Below are positions 34,592 to 43,018 of a DNA stretch of 64,000 bases, in pieces. A program made the translations under genes and the position numbers. The DNA is from Archangium lipolyticum. Its GTDB lineage: Bacteria > Myxococcota > Myxococcia > Myxococcales > Myxococcaceae. The stretch covers positions 248,001 to 312,000 of the forward strand of contig NZ_JANKBZ010000010.1 of NCBI RefSeq assembly GCF_024623785.1, read 5' to 3'. The notes below the pieces were generated by a model. That model was given only the letters and a program-made list of their open reading frames with translations. It searched no databases and was not told the origin of the DNA. Every line of letters begins with the position of its first letter. The stretch's first letter is position 1.

Positions 34592-34627
34592 GGCCACGAG
34601 TGAACGACGCCGGGTGGGAGGCTCCCC

Positions 34628-35299
34628 ATGTCCAGATGCGTGGCCTTGCGGTGTGTGTTGGCACTCCTGCTCCTGGTCCCGGCCATGGCTGGGGCGGAGC
34701 AGGGGAGGAGCTGGGACGCTCCCACCCGGGAGGGCGGGAGCCGATCGCGGCTGCGGCTCGTGGAGGAGCCGGCCGGAGACGCGCCGAGGCGCATCCCGGA
34801 TGTCGTGCAGGTGGCTCCACTCGAGCACCCCCTGGGGATGAGGCTGCTCGTCGAGACGGGGGCGGGGTTGGGGACCGGCCTCGCGGGAGGGCTCGTGGGC
34901 GTGGGGCTGTACATGATGGGGAGCGGCCTCCGTCTGTTCAGCGGCGATGACGGCCGGGGGGTCCTTCCCTTCGCGCTCGCGGGAATGGCCGCCGGTTTCC
35001 CGCTGGGAGTCTGGTGGGGCGGCGCGTTGATGGCGGGGGACGGGAGCCTGTTGTGGACGGTCGGAGGTTTCGCCCTGGGAGCGCTCTCGACGGTGGGGCT
35101 GTGGAACCTGGCGGAGAGCTCACGCGAGCCGCTCGCCAGCATCCTCGTGGTCGCGCCCATTCCCCTGGCGATGGCGGGGGCGCTGCTGGGATACGAATTG
35201 TCCTCCAGCGCTCGGAAGAAGGCACGGGGGCTCCAGGTCCAGCCGGCCCTCGTGCTCGGCGCCAACCACCAGGCGATGGTGCTGGCTGGCAGCTTCTGA
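34628..35299 (+). CDS. Hypothetical membrane protein with signal peptide
   Basis: The start ATG 34628 follows GGGTGGGAGGCTCCCC; 223 residues. Signal peptide CVLALLLLVPAMAGAEQ. After a charged stretch there are three or four Gly/Ala-rich hydrophobic segments (GTGLAGGLVGVGLYMMGSGL, PFALAGMAAGFPLGVWWGGA, VVAPIPLAMAGALLGYEL), compatible with transmembrane helices or a beta-barrel-like glycine zipper. No family recognised; commonly seen as an isolated gene in myxobacteria. Confidence 0.6.
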   Translation: MSRCVALRCVLALLLLVPAMAGAEQGRSWDAPTREGGSRSRLRLVEEPAGDAPRRIPDVVQVAPLEHPLGMRLLVETGAGLGTGLAGGLVGVGLYMMGSGLRLFSGDDGRGVLPFALAGMAAGFPLGVWWGGALMAGDGSLLWTVGGFALGALSTVGLWNLAESSREPLASILVVAPIPLAMAGALLGYELSSSARKKARGLQVQPALVLGANHQAMVLAGSF

Positions 35300-35355
35300 G
35301 CGAACGGCTCGCCGGCTGGATGGCCCTCGCGGGGACGGCGTGGTACCCCCATGCC

Positions 35356-36630
35356 GTGAGCGATACCTTCCAGCAGCTCGGTCTGTCCCCCGAGTCCCTC
35401 GACGCCCTGCGCCGCGCGCGCTTCTCACGGCCCACCCCCATCCAGGCCCAGGCCATTCCCCCGGCGCTCGAGGGCCGGGACATCATCGGCTGCGCGGCCA
35501 CGGGGACGGGCAAGACGGCCGCGTACGTGCTGCCCCTGGTGGAGCGCTTCGCGGGCCGCAAGGGGACCCTGGGGCTGGTGCTGGCACCCACCCGCGAGCT
35601 GGTGCAGCAGATCTCCGAGCCGGTGGAGTTCTTCGGTGGGTCGCGCGGTGTCTCGCACGCGGTGGTCATCGGCGGCGAGGACATGGCGGCGCAGGCGGAG
35701 GCGCTCAAGCGCAAGCCCACGCTCGTGCTGGCCACGCCGGGGCGGCTGGTGGACCTGCTGGAGTCGCGCGCCGCGGCGTTCCCGCATCTGGAGGCCCTGG
35801 TGTTGGACGAGGCGGACCGGATGCTGGACATGGGCTTCCAGCCGCAGCTCGAGCGCATCCTCGCGGCGCTGCCTCGGAAGAGGCAGACGCTGTTGTTCTC
35901 CGCGACGCTGGGACCAGACGTGAGCCGCTTCGCCCGCGAGGAGCTGTACCGGCCGGTGCGTGTGGAGGTGACGCGCAGTGGCACGCCCGCCGAGCGCGCC
36001 GAGCAGCGGCTGTACGTGGTGAAGCCCGAGGAGAAGTCGGCGCTGCTGCTCACGTTGCTGGCGCGGGACGAGGAGACGGCGCTCGTCTTCACGCGGACGA
36101 AGGAGCGGGCGGACAAGGTGCACCAGGCGCTGCAGCGGGCGGGGTACCGGTGCACGGTGCTGCACGCGGACCGGACGCAGAACCAGCGCAACCAGGCGAT
36201 GAAGGGCTTTCGGGATGGGACGTACCGGTGCCTGGTGGCCACGGACATCGCGGCGCGGGGACTGGACGTGGAGGACGTGGGGCACGTCATCAACTACGAC
36301 CTGCCGCACGCGCCGGAGGACTACGTGCACCGCATTGGCCGTACGGCGCGCGCTTCCGCGAGTGGCGTGGCCTCGACGTTCGCCACGGCGAAGGACCGGC
36401 TGATGGTCGAGCGCATCGAGAAGATCATGCGGGCGGGGATTCCCCGAGCGACCGTGCCGCGCGAGGACCCCGTCTTCCAGGCGGAGGTCGAGCGCCTCCT
36501 GGCCGCGCAGCGGGACCCGGGCCCGCCGCAGAAGGACCACGGTGTGTCCAAGAAGGAGCCAGGACAGACCCCGGGACGGCACGCGCGGACGCACGGGAAG
36601 GGGTCGCGCTCGGGCCAGTCGGAGAAGTGA
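35356..36630 (+). CDS. DEAD-box RNA helicase
   Basis: The start is taken at GTG 35356 (SDTFQQLGLSPESLDALRRA); ATG 35320 is an alternative. About 424 residues. Q motif FSRPTPIQAQAIP, Walker A ATGTGKTAAYVLPL, PTRELVQQ, DEAD (LVLDEADRMLDMG), SAT (LLFSATLGPDVS), ARGLDVEDVGHVINYDLP and HRIGRTARA are all present. The C-terminal tail is basic (RHARTHGKGSRSGQSEK), a typical RNA-binding tail of RhlE-type helicases. Functions in ribosome assembly or RNA turnover. Confidence 0.95.
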   Translation: MSDTFQQLGLSPESLDALRRARFSRPTPIQAQAIPPALEGRDIIGCAATGTGKTAAYVLPLVERFAGRKGTLGLVLAPTRELVQQISEPVEFFGGSRGVSHAVVIGGEDMAAQAEALKRKPTLVLATPGRLVDLLESRAAAFPHLEALVLDEADRMLDMGFQPQLERILAALPRKRQTLLFSATLGPDVSRFAREELYRPVRVEVTRSGTPAERAEQRLYVVKPEEKSALLLTLLARDEETALVFTRTKERADKVHQALQRAGYRCTVLHADRTQNQRNQAMKGFRDGTYRCLVATDIAARGLDVEDVGHVINYDLPHAPEDYVHRIGRTARASASGVASTFATAKDRLMVERIEKIMRAGIPRATVPREDPVFQAEVERLLAAQRDPGPPQKDHGVSKKEPGQTPGRHARTHGKGSRSGQSEK

Positions 36631-36666
36631 CGCTCGACCCCGAGCAGGCCGACTCCGCCGGTTCGT

Positions 36667-37485
36667 TCACTTCGGGTGGGAGGCGACCTCCAGTTCGTAC
36701 CCGTCGTATTGACCGGAGTGCTCCTGTGCCAGGTGCTCCAGGGAATCCCGCGCCGAGTCGAACTGCTCTCCATCGCTGACGAAGTGCTCGACCAGCACCA
36801 GCCAGTTCTTCCCATCGGCGCTCTTGCGGCTCGTCACTTCGAAGCCGCGAGTGACGAGCTGGGCCGCCACCGCTTTGCCCACCTTCGCCGTGGTGAAGTA
36901 CAGGTAGTGCCTGACATGCCGGGGCTTGGAGACGTCCGAGGCGCTCTCCTCTGACTTGGGCTCAGCTGACGAGGCAACCGTGCCCTCCGGTTCCGGGGGA
37001 CTGCCGATGTCCTGCTCGGGCCGCCATTCCTCCGTGAGGGAATACACCAGAGCCTCATGGTTCCAGATGGAGGCGATGGGCAATTTGCGCTGCTCGTCGT
37101 TGAGTTCCCGCACCAATGTCTCCTTCATCCCTTCACAGATCAGCCAGGCCAGCACCCTGCCTTCCCGGCTCCTTGCTCCAGCTCGCCGGTATACGGTGGG
37201 AAGCCCTTGCTCTGGCGGAACGGGCTGATGAGCGACGACCTCGACGATCCTCTGGGAGACCGCCACGGCCGCTGGGTAGAAGGTGAAGTATGCATCCGGA
37301 CTGGTGGCCAGGGCCGTGAAGTCCGATGGTCGAGTGGTGAAGAATCCGGGTAGGACGCGGATGGCATCCCCGTATTCCGGGTCCCTGGCAGTGTAATGCA
37401 CATAGGCCAGCCCTCGAGGCGTGCTGATCTCGAGAATGTCCCCGGGCCGGGCTCGCTTGCGCTTGGTCGTCACCGGCCCGTCCAC
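36667..37485 (-). CDS. Immunity-like protein: Imm26-like N-domain fused to an RraB-like C-domain
   Basis: Start ATG 37485, or GTG 37473 which overlaps the upstream stop as GTGA; 272 or 268 residues. The N-domain (residues about 8-110) begins RARPGDILEISTPRGLAYVH, a pattern seen in Imm26-type immunity proteins. After an acidic linker the C-domain (about 195-272) fits RraB: HYLYFTTAKVGKAVAAQLVT then RGFEVTSRKSADGKNWLVLV. It directly follows, and overlaps, a SitA-like lipoprotein gene, the usual place of SitI immunity genes. Function as immunity is inferred from position; RraB domains otherwise inhibit RNase E. Confidence 0.55.
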   Translation of the reverse strand: MDGPVTTKRKRARPGDILEISTPRGLAYVHYTARDPEYGDAIRVLPGFFTTRPSDFTALATSPDAYFTFYPAAVAVSQRIVEVVAHQPVPPEQGLPTVYRRAGARSREGRVLAWLICEGMKETLVRELNDEQRKLPIASIWNHEALVYSLTEEWRPEQDIGSPPEPEGTVASSAEPKSEESASDVSKPRHVRHYLYFTTAKVGKAVAAQLVTRGFEVTSRKSADGKNWLVLVEHFVSDGEQFDSARDSLEHLAQEHSGQYDGYELEVASHPK

Positions 37486-37787
37486 TCCAGGTACACCTCC
37501 CGCTGCCAGGACTCGAACATCAGCTCCCGGGCATGGCGCAGGGGCTGTGAGGAGGGTCGCACGTCACGGGCGAGCCAGGTCAGCGCCCGTTGGAATTCGT
37601 CCTCGCGCAGCCGCACGGGCTCCTGGCCACTGCGCGGCGTGTGGACGAGGGGCTTCCCCTGGCCCGTGTCCAATCGGACGGAGTGGCTGGCGCTGGCACA
37701 CCCGAAGAGGGTCACCAGCGCCAGGGACACCAGGGCGAGCACGCCCGCGCGTGGACACGGAACTGGGACGGAGGCGGCGAGGTCCAT
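37470..37787 (-). CDS. Short SitA-like lipoprotein lacking a toxin domain
   Basis: The 105-residue protein starts after CAGGGTGA. Lipobox LVTLFGC with Cys30. The body reads SVRLDTGQGKPLVHTPRSGQ then EPVRLREDEFQRALTWLARD, VRPSSQPLRHARELMF. This matches the conserved N-terminal delivery region of SitA-type polymorphic lipoprotein toxins of myxobacteria, which move between kin cells by TraA/B outer-membrane exchange. Instead of continuing into a toxin domain it stops at WTGR. It may be a decayed toxin or an orphan delivery module. Assignment rests on remembered family patterns. Confidence 0.55.
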   Translation of the reverse strand: MDLAASVPVPCPRAGVLALVSLALVTLFGCASASHSVRLDTGQGKPLVHTPRSGQEPVRLREDEFQRALTWLARDVRPSSQPLRHARELMFESWQREVYLEWTGR

Positions 37788-37897
37788 TCACCCTGGAGCC
37801 TATCGCAGGTACCACTCGCCGCCGTGGATTTGCCTGTACCTGCTCGGTGTCTGCTCCTCGGAAGTGAGACGGGAGGAGCGGGCCCGGCGTCTGGTGA

Positions 37898-38959
37898 CTA
37901 CTGGAGCTCGACGTAGGTGAGGAGCCGGGTCGTCCGGGTCTCCTCGTACGGGTCGTGGGTCAGGCTTCCGGTGAAGAAGTCCGCGTAGCTGTTCGCCTTG
38001 GCCCGCCAGGTGGTGGTCGCCCACACGCTGTAGGAGCCGGCGGGGAAGGTGGTGACCGGAGCGATGTCTGCAGGGAGCGGGAAGGGAGTGAACGAGGTGA
38101 TGGAGACGGGCGCCACCACGGTCCAATCGAGGGGACCCGGCCCGACCTTCGCGGCGAGCTCCACCTCCGTCAGGTGCGCGGAGACATCGGGGCTCCAGCG
38201 CAGGACGAGGCCCGAGCGCGAGGCGCTGCCCGGAGATTCCTGGGTCCCCACGGTCGGCGAGGTGATGCTCAGGGGGGCCAGGAACGTGACCTTCGCGGAC
38301 GAGGTGTCGCTCACGGGCATGTTCGTCTGGACCGCTCCACCCTGGAGATTCGTCGCGTCACCCGAGGTGACGTTGAGCATGGGGGTGATGGTGTCGAATG
38401 GGGCCGTCCGAGCGATCGCCGGGACCGGGAGGGGCATTGTTCCGGAGGCGTCCGTGCTGAAGAGGAACTGGCCGTCCAGGATGTACCAGAGCGAGGCGCT
38501 CACCGAGCTGCCCTGGTAGCGGCTGCCCTCCACCGTCACGGCGAGGGACTGGTCCACCGGGTGATCGAGCGCGAGTTCCAACCCGCTGATGGTGGTGCCG
38601 GAGCTCACGGCGATGCCCCTCAGGAGCCCGACCCGGAGGACCTTTTTGGTGGTGCCCTCGGTCTCCCGGGCGAAGAGGTCCACCTGGCCGGGTTCGTCAC
38701 CGTGAACGTCGATGCTGAAGGAGCCATCCTCGGCCAGCTTCGTGATGCCGGAGAGCCCCTTGCCGACCGCGGTGACGGACAGATTGCTGACATGGGTCGC
38801 ACCCGTCACCCGGCCCGTCAAGGTGCCCTGCTTCGTCCAGGGGATGGCCGACAGGAATCCCACGAAGCCAGGTAACCAGGATGAATCAATGTGAATGAGA
38901 CGCCCGAGCCTGACCGCACTGGCCCAGGTGTCTTCGGAGATGAGGTTGTTCCACCCCAT
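37898..38959 (-). CDS. Surface-type protein with carboxypeptidase-regulatory-like domain, probably 5'-truncated
   Basis: The 353-residue protein lacks a signal peptide. The first 43 residues (MGWNNLISEDTWASAVRLGR onward) do not resemble a secreted protein start. An Ig-like domain follows: GTLTGRVTGATHVSNLSVTA, TKLAEDGSFSIDV. Two further beta-sandwich regions are Ser/Thr-rich. Such proteins are exported in myxobacteria, so the missing leader suggests the 5' end was lost, possibly when the neighbouring HNH gene arrived. No frame extends upstream. Confidence 0.6.
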   Translation of the reverse strand: MGWNNLISEDTWASAVRLGRLIHIDSSWLPGFVGFLSAIPWTKQGTLTGRVTGATHVSNLSVTAVGKGLSGITKLAEDGSFSIDVHGDEPGQVDLFARETEGTTKKVLRVGLLRGIAVSSGTTISGLELALDHPVDQSLAVTVEGSRYQGSSVSASLWYILDGQFLFSTDASGTMPLPVPAIARTAPFDTITPMLNVTSGDATNLQGGAVQTNMPVSDTSSAKVTFLAPLSITSPTVGTQESPGSASRSGLVLRWSPDVSAHLTEVELAAKVGPGPLDWTVVAPVSITSFTPFPLPADIAPVTTFPAGSYSVWATTTWRAKANSYADFFTGSLTHDPYEETRTTRLLTYVELQ

Positions 38960-39006
38960 GTTTCGAGTCCTTCACTGTCTCTCGTTCAGGACCCTCCACT
39001 GCGGGC

Positions 39007-39990
39007 ATGGACACAGGACGTGCCTGGTTGGTGCTCTCTCTGGGCTCGGAGCGCGAGTACGCAGGAAATGTGGGTTATGACGACGAGCTGGAGACGGTCT
39101 ACCGCTACGACAGCTTCGTCCCTAATCATCTACAGTTGAGCAAAGGGGATCTGCTGATCCTCTGCAATCGGGTGAAGGTCCTGGGCATTGCGAAGATCTC
39201 CAGGATTCTTGCGCACGATGGATCCAAGGAGTTGAGCCGCTGCTCGGTATGCGGGATTGCCACCATCAAGGTTCGCAAGAACAAGCGTCCGCAGTACCGG
39301 TGCAGGGATGGCCATGAGTTCGACAAGCCGGATGTGACCTCGGAGCAGTGCATCCGCTATTCGGCCTGGTTCGATGGAGCCTTCCAGGCTGTTCGCGGCA
39401 CAATCCCTGTGCAGCAAGTGCGTGATGCCTGCCCGAGATACAACGGCCAGCTCGCCATGCAGGAGGTGGACCTCTCGCTCCTGGAGGGTATGGCGAAGAA
39501 CCTGCTTCGCATGGCCGAGGCGCTACCCGAAGCGGTGCGGGGCCTCGGTCTGGTCGCGGCGGATGCGGCAGAGGATGCGTACGTTCCCGATGGGCGTGAT
39601 GAAAGAAAGCGCATCGCACGTGAAATCCGTGCGCGCCGGGGACAGGCCGCCTTCCGTCAGAAGCTCCGGGAGCGCTTCAGGGATACTTGCGTGGTGACCC
39701 GGTGCAGGCTGCCAGACCTGCTCGAAGCGGCTCACATCTCCCCCTATCTGGGCGAGAAGGACAACCATCCCTCCAATGGGCTGCTGCTTCGTGCGGACAT
39801 CCACACGCTCTTCGATCTGGACCTGCTTGGCATCCATCCGGAGACGCTCGTGATCCATCTGCACCCGAGACTGAAGGGCATGGGGTACGACTCATTCTCC
39901 GGTGTTGCACTCGAGTGTGAGCCACAAGGGCTCAGCAGAGAGGCATTGGAAGCTCGCTGGAGCCAGTTCCAGGCGGGTTTGCAGAAGTAG
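39007..39990 (+). CDS. Solitary HNH endonuclease with EVE/PUA-like N-terminus
   Basis: The 327-residue protein begins with a compact beta-domain (residues about 5-68, AWLVLSLGSEREYAGNVGYD and KGDLLILCNRVKVLGIAKIS), similar in shape to EVE/PUA-like base-reading domains. A zinc-binding pair follows (Cys79, Cys82, Cys99, His103). The HNH_2-type nuclease is LEAAHISPYLGEKDNHPSNG then LLLRADIHTLFDLDLLG (H243 and the NGL...HxLFD box). This layout is that of modification-dependent (type IV-like) restriction enzymes. No methylase lies nearby. The gene has lower GC than its neighbours. Confidence 0.75.
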   Translation: MDTGRAWLVLSLGSEREYAGNVGYDDELETVYRYDSFVPNHLQLSKGDLLILCNRVKVLGIAKISRILAHDGSKELSRCSVCGIATIKVRKNKRPQYRCRDGHEFDKPDVTSEQCIRYSAWFDGAFQAVRGTIPVQQVRDACPRYNGQLAMQEVDLSLLEGMAKNLLRMAEALPEAVRGLGLVAADAAEDAYVPDGRDERKRIAREIRARRGQAAFRQKLRERFRDTCVVTRCRLPDLLEAAHISPYLGEKDNHPSNGLLLRADIHTLFDLDLLGIHPETLVIHLHPRLKGMGYDSFSGVALECEPQGLSREALEARWSQFQAGLQK

Positions 39991-39995
39991 CGCCG

Positions 39996-41645
39996 TCAGT
40001 GCTCGCGCGGCAGGGACAGGGTGAAGCAGGCGCCCTGGCCGGGCTCGCCGCCTACGTCCAGCTTGCCGCCGTGCTCCTGGAGGATGCGCGCCGCGATCGC
40101 CAGCCCCAGGCCCGTGCCGCCCTCCTTCGTCGTGAAGTAGGGCTCGAAGATGCGGGCCCGGTGCTCCGGTGGAATCCCCGGGCCGCTGTCCTGCACCTCC
40201 ACCACGGCCTCCCGGTCGGTGGCGCGCACGCGCACGCGCAGGTCTCCGCCTCCCTTGGCCATCGCCTCCTCGGCGTTCTTCACCAGATTCACCAGCACCT
40301 GGGTGAGCTGATCCCTGTCCGCCTTCGCCACCACTCCCGGCTGCACCTCCGAGTGGATCTGGATGCCCGGCGGCGGTGAGGCGTAGAGCGACAGCACGTT
40401 CTGGGCGAGCTCCCCCAGATCCACCGGCTCCAGTTGCGGCTTGGGCAGGCGCGCGAAGCGGCTGAACTCGTCGACGATCCGCTTCAGCCGGTCCACTTCC
40501 TCCAGGATGACTCCCGCGCTGTCCCGGAAGAGGGCGGGGAAGCGCGCGTCCTGCGCGTCCTGCACCGCCATCAGCGTCTCCAGCGACATGCGGATGGGCG
40601 TCAGCGGGTTCTTGATCTCATGCGCCAGCCGCCTCGCCACCTCCTGCCACGCGGCCACGCGCTCGCTGGCCACCAGCCGCTCCGTGGTCGAGCGCAGCTC
40701 CGTCGTCATGTGGTTGAACGTCTTCACCAGCTCGCCCACCTCGCCCGTCGCCTGCACCTGCACCTGCACGTCCAGCGCGCCCTCTCCCACGCGCCGAGCG
40801 CCCGAGGTCAGTGCCTCCACCGGCTGCGTGATGCGCCGGGCCATCAGCAGCCCCAGCAGCACCGCGAAGCTCAATCCCAGTCCCGCCAGCAACAGGAAGG
40901 AGCGCAGCACTCCCACCGTGGCCTCACGCTCGGCCGCGCGGCTGAAGACGAGCCTCACCGTGGCGGCCTCGCCCAGCGGCAGCACCCGCGCCACCGTGGG
41001 CGGTGTGACGCTCCCGGCTCTCGCCACCACCTCGTTCCCGGACAGCAACGCCACTTCCGCCCCGGTGAGCCGCGCCAGGTGTGCCGCCAGCCCCTGGTCC
41101 AGCAGCACCCCGCCCACCACCCAGATTCGCGCGTCCCCGTAGTCCACCGGCCTCGCCGTGACGAGCGCGGGCACCTCGCGCAGGCCCTGGTCTCCTCGCA
41201 CCGACACCTTCACCGGCACCGGCTTGGGGGACTTCTCCCGGGTGGCCGCGAAGAGCACCGGATCCGGGTCTCCCCGGCGCGCCGGCAGGTGCCCGGAGGA
41301 CAGTGTGGTGCCCTTCCGGTCGAAGAGGGACAGCACCGTGAGGCCCCGGCTCTTCATCAGCGCCTGCGCGGTGTCCGCGCGGATGGCCCGGGCGGGGGAC
41401 TCGCGGGCCTCGCGCGCCAGGTCCTCCAGGGCGGTGCTCTCCACCAGCTCCTCCACCGCCCGGCGCGCGTTGGCGGCCGCCCGCTCGAGGGCCTCCTGCG
41501 CCGAGGCCGTGGCCCCGTCCATGCGCGCGTCCAGCCCCTTCGACAGGGTGGCGCGCAGTTGCGTCAGGGTGAAGGGCACCATCACCGCCAGCGGCACCAG
41601 CGCCAGCAGGGCGAAGGCGAGCGCCAGCCGTGTCCTCAGTCTCAT
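39996..41645 (-). CDS. NtrY-like sensor histidine kinase
   Basis: The 549-residue protein has two transmembrane segments (about 8-28 and 248-268). The large periplasmic region between them is CHASE/dCache-like. HAMP follows (RRITQPVEALTSGARRVGEG). The H-box AHEIKNPLTPIRMSLETLMA is of the NtrY/NtrB 'EIKNPL' class. N box VNLVKNAEEAM, G1 DSGPGIP, F box FEPYFTTKEGGTGLGLAIA. Last gene of the PBP1A operon, overlapping its upstream gene by 4 bp. The response regulator partner is not adjacent; the NtrC-type regulator near 62 kb is far away. Confidence 0.92.
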   Translation of the reverse strand: MRLRTRLALAFALLALVPLAVMVPFTLTQLRATLSKGLDARMDGATASAQEALERAAANARRAVEELVESTALEDLAREARESPARAIRADTAQALMKSRGLTVLSLFDRKGTTLSSGHLPARRGDPDPVLFAATREKSPKPVPVKVSVRGDQGLREVPALVTARPVDYGDARIWVVGGVLLDQGLAAHLARLTGAEVALLSGNEVVARAGSVTPPTVARVLPLGEAATVRLVFSRAAEREATVGVLRSFLLLAGLGLSFAVLLGLLMARRITQPVEALTSGARRVGEGALDVQVQVQATGEVGELVKTFNHMTTELRSTTERLVASERVAAWQEVARRLAHEIKNPLTPIRMSLETLMAVQDAQDARFPALFRDSAGVILEEVDRLKRIVDEFSRFARLPKPQLEPVDLGELAQNVLSLYASPPPGIQIHSEVQPGVVAKADRDQLTQVLVNLVKNAEEAMAKGGGDLRVRVRATDREAVVEVQDSGPGIPPEHRARIFEPYFTTKEGGTGLGLAIAARILQEHGGKLDVGGEPGQGACFTLSLPREH

Positions 41646-43018
41646 CTCCGGGCTCCCGGAACACCCGCCGCGGCCGGCTGGAGCCAGGCACCGTCCAGCA
41701 GGGGCAGTCCCTGGGCATCGAAGGTGAGTCCCCCCACCTCCGGCGCCGCGCGCAGCGCCAGCCCCTGCGCGTAGAGGGGCAACATCGGCACGGAGAGGGC
41801 GAGCGCCAGTGCCCGCTCGCGCGCCCTCGTGTCACGCGCCGCCGGGTCCGGCAGGGCACCGATGCGCGGCAGCTCCACCCCGAGCAGGTCCTTCCGGCCC
41901 GCGGCGTCCAGCACCACGGCCAGGGCCGGGCCCGGTACGGGCGGCAGCAGCAGCGAGTGCAGCATCAGCTCGTAGTCCCCCTTCGCCCAACGGGCGCGCA
42001 GCTCGGCGCGTGGCAGGGGCTCCAGGGCCACCGCGTAACCCCGGTCGTGCAGCCTCACCTGGAGGCGCTCGGCCACCGCGCGTTGGTCCTCGCTCGTCGT
42101 GTCGTAGAGGAGCGTCACCTTGCGGCCGGCCTGGGGCTGCGGCGGCGTCGTGGGGCGGGGGGCTTGCGCCTGCGGGAGCAGGGCCGGAGGCAACAGGTGC
42201 GGCATGGGCACCGCTGGCCCGCGCACGAAGAGGCGCGTGAGGTCCTCCCGGTCGATGGCGCTCTCCACCGCCTGGCGGAAGTCCGGCGGCACGCGCCGGG
42301 GGGACCAGGCCAGGTAGGTGGCGTACAGCGCCGCGCCGGAGGGCGTGCCCGCGTCGGGGATGACGCCGAGCACCACCTGGGCCTCCTGCGTCGACCACAG
42401 GCGCGACAGGCCGCGCTCGTCGGTGCGGGTCAGGCGCAGCCGGTCCACGTACGGCCGGCCCCCGGTCCAGGCGAGCCGTGCTTCCACGGCGTTGGGGCCG
42501 GCGGAGGAGAAGGGGGCGAGAGCCGCGGGGACGGTGCGCGGCGGAGCGAGCGCGGGGTGGCACAGCGCGCGCTCCAGGTCCGGCCACGGGAAGGAGAGCG
42601 CCAGCTCCAGGGTGTCCCCGGTGGCGGAGAGCTGCCGGCCCTCGCCTCGCAGCGGATAGAGGAGGGCGCGGTAGGGCGAGGCGGCCTCGGGGCCGATGAG
42701 CCGCGTCCAGGCGCGGGTGAGCGCACTGGCCTGCGCGGGCGAGGGCAGCACGAGGTGCACCACCTGCGAGGAGGGGCGTGACACCTCGCGGGCGAGCGCG
42801 GGCGAGGCGTGCCCGTCCGGCGTCAGGTGGCAGGCGGGTCGGGACAGCAGGCCGAGGAGGGTGGCCTCGGTGGGCGTGTCGGCGAGAGCCGGTTCCGCGG
42901 GCTCGGCGGGGGCGGTGTAGGCGACGCGCAGCTCGCCTCCGTAGGGGACGCGGCCGGCGGCGAGCGACGGCGCGGCGCCGAGCAGGAGGAGGCTGGCGAG
43001 GGCGTGGCGGAGCGTCAT
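41642..43018 (-). CDS. Family-5-like extracellular solute-binding protein
   Basis: The 458-residue protein has a signal peptide (HALASLLLLGAAPSLAAG). The fold pattern resembles the SBP_bac_5 oligopeptide-binding proteins (GGELRVAYTAPAEPAEPALA, FRQAVESAIDREDLTRLF, ERLQVRLHDRGYAVALEPLP), but conservation is weak and no ABC permease or ATPase gene is next to it. It is encoded between the FG-GAP gene and the NtrY-like kinase with 4-bp overlaps, so it may feed a ligand signal to that kinase rather than serve transport. Confidence 0.65.
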   Translation of the reverse strand: MTLRHALASLLLLGAAPSLAAGRVPYGGELRVAYTAPAEPAEPALADTPTEATLLGLLSRPACHLTPDGHASPALAREVSRPSSQVVHLVLPSPAQASALTRAWTRLIGPEAASPYRALLYPLRGEGRQLSATGDTLELALSFPWPDLERALCHPALAPPRTVPAALAPFSSAGPNAVEARLAWTGGRPYVDRLRLTRTDERGLSRLWSTQEAQVVLGVIPDAGTPSGAALYATYLAWSPRRVPPDFRQAVESAIDREDLTRLFVRGPAVPMPHLLPPALLPQAQAPRPTTPPQPQAGRKVTLLYDTTSEDQRAVAERLQVRLHDRGYAVALEPLPRAELRARWAKGDYELMLHSLLLPPVPGPALAVVLDAAGRKDLLGVELPRIGALPDPAARDTRARERALALALSVPMLPLYAQGLALRAAPEVGGLTFDAQGLPLLDGAWLQPAAAGVPGARR

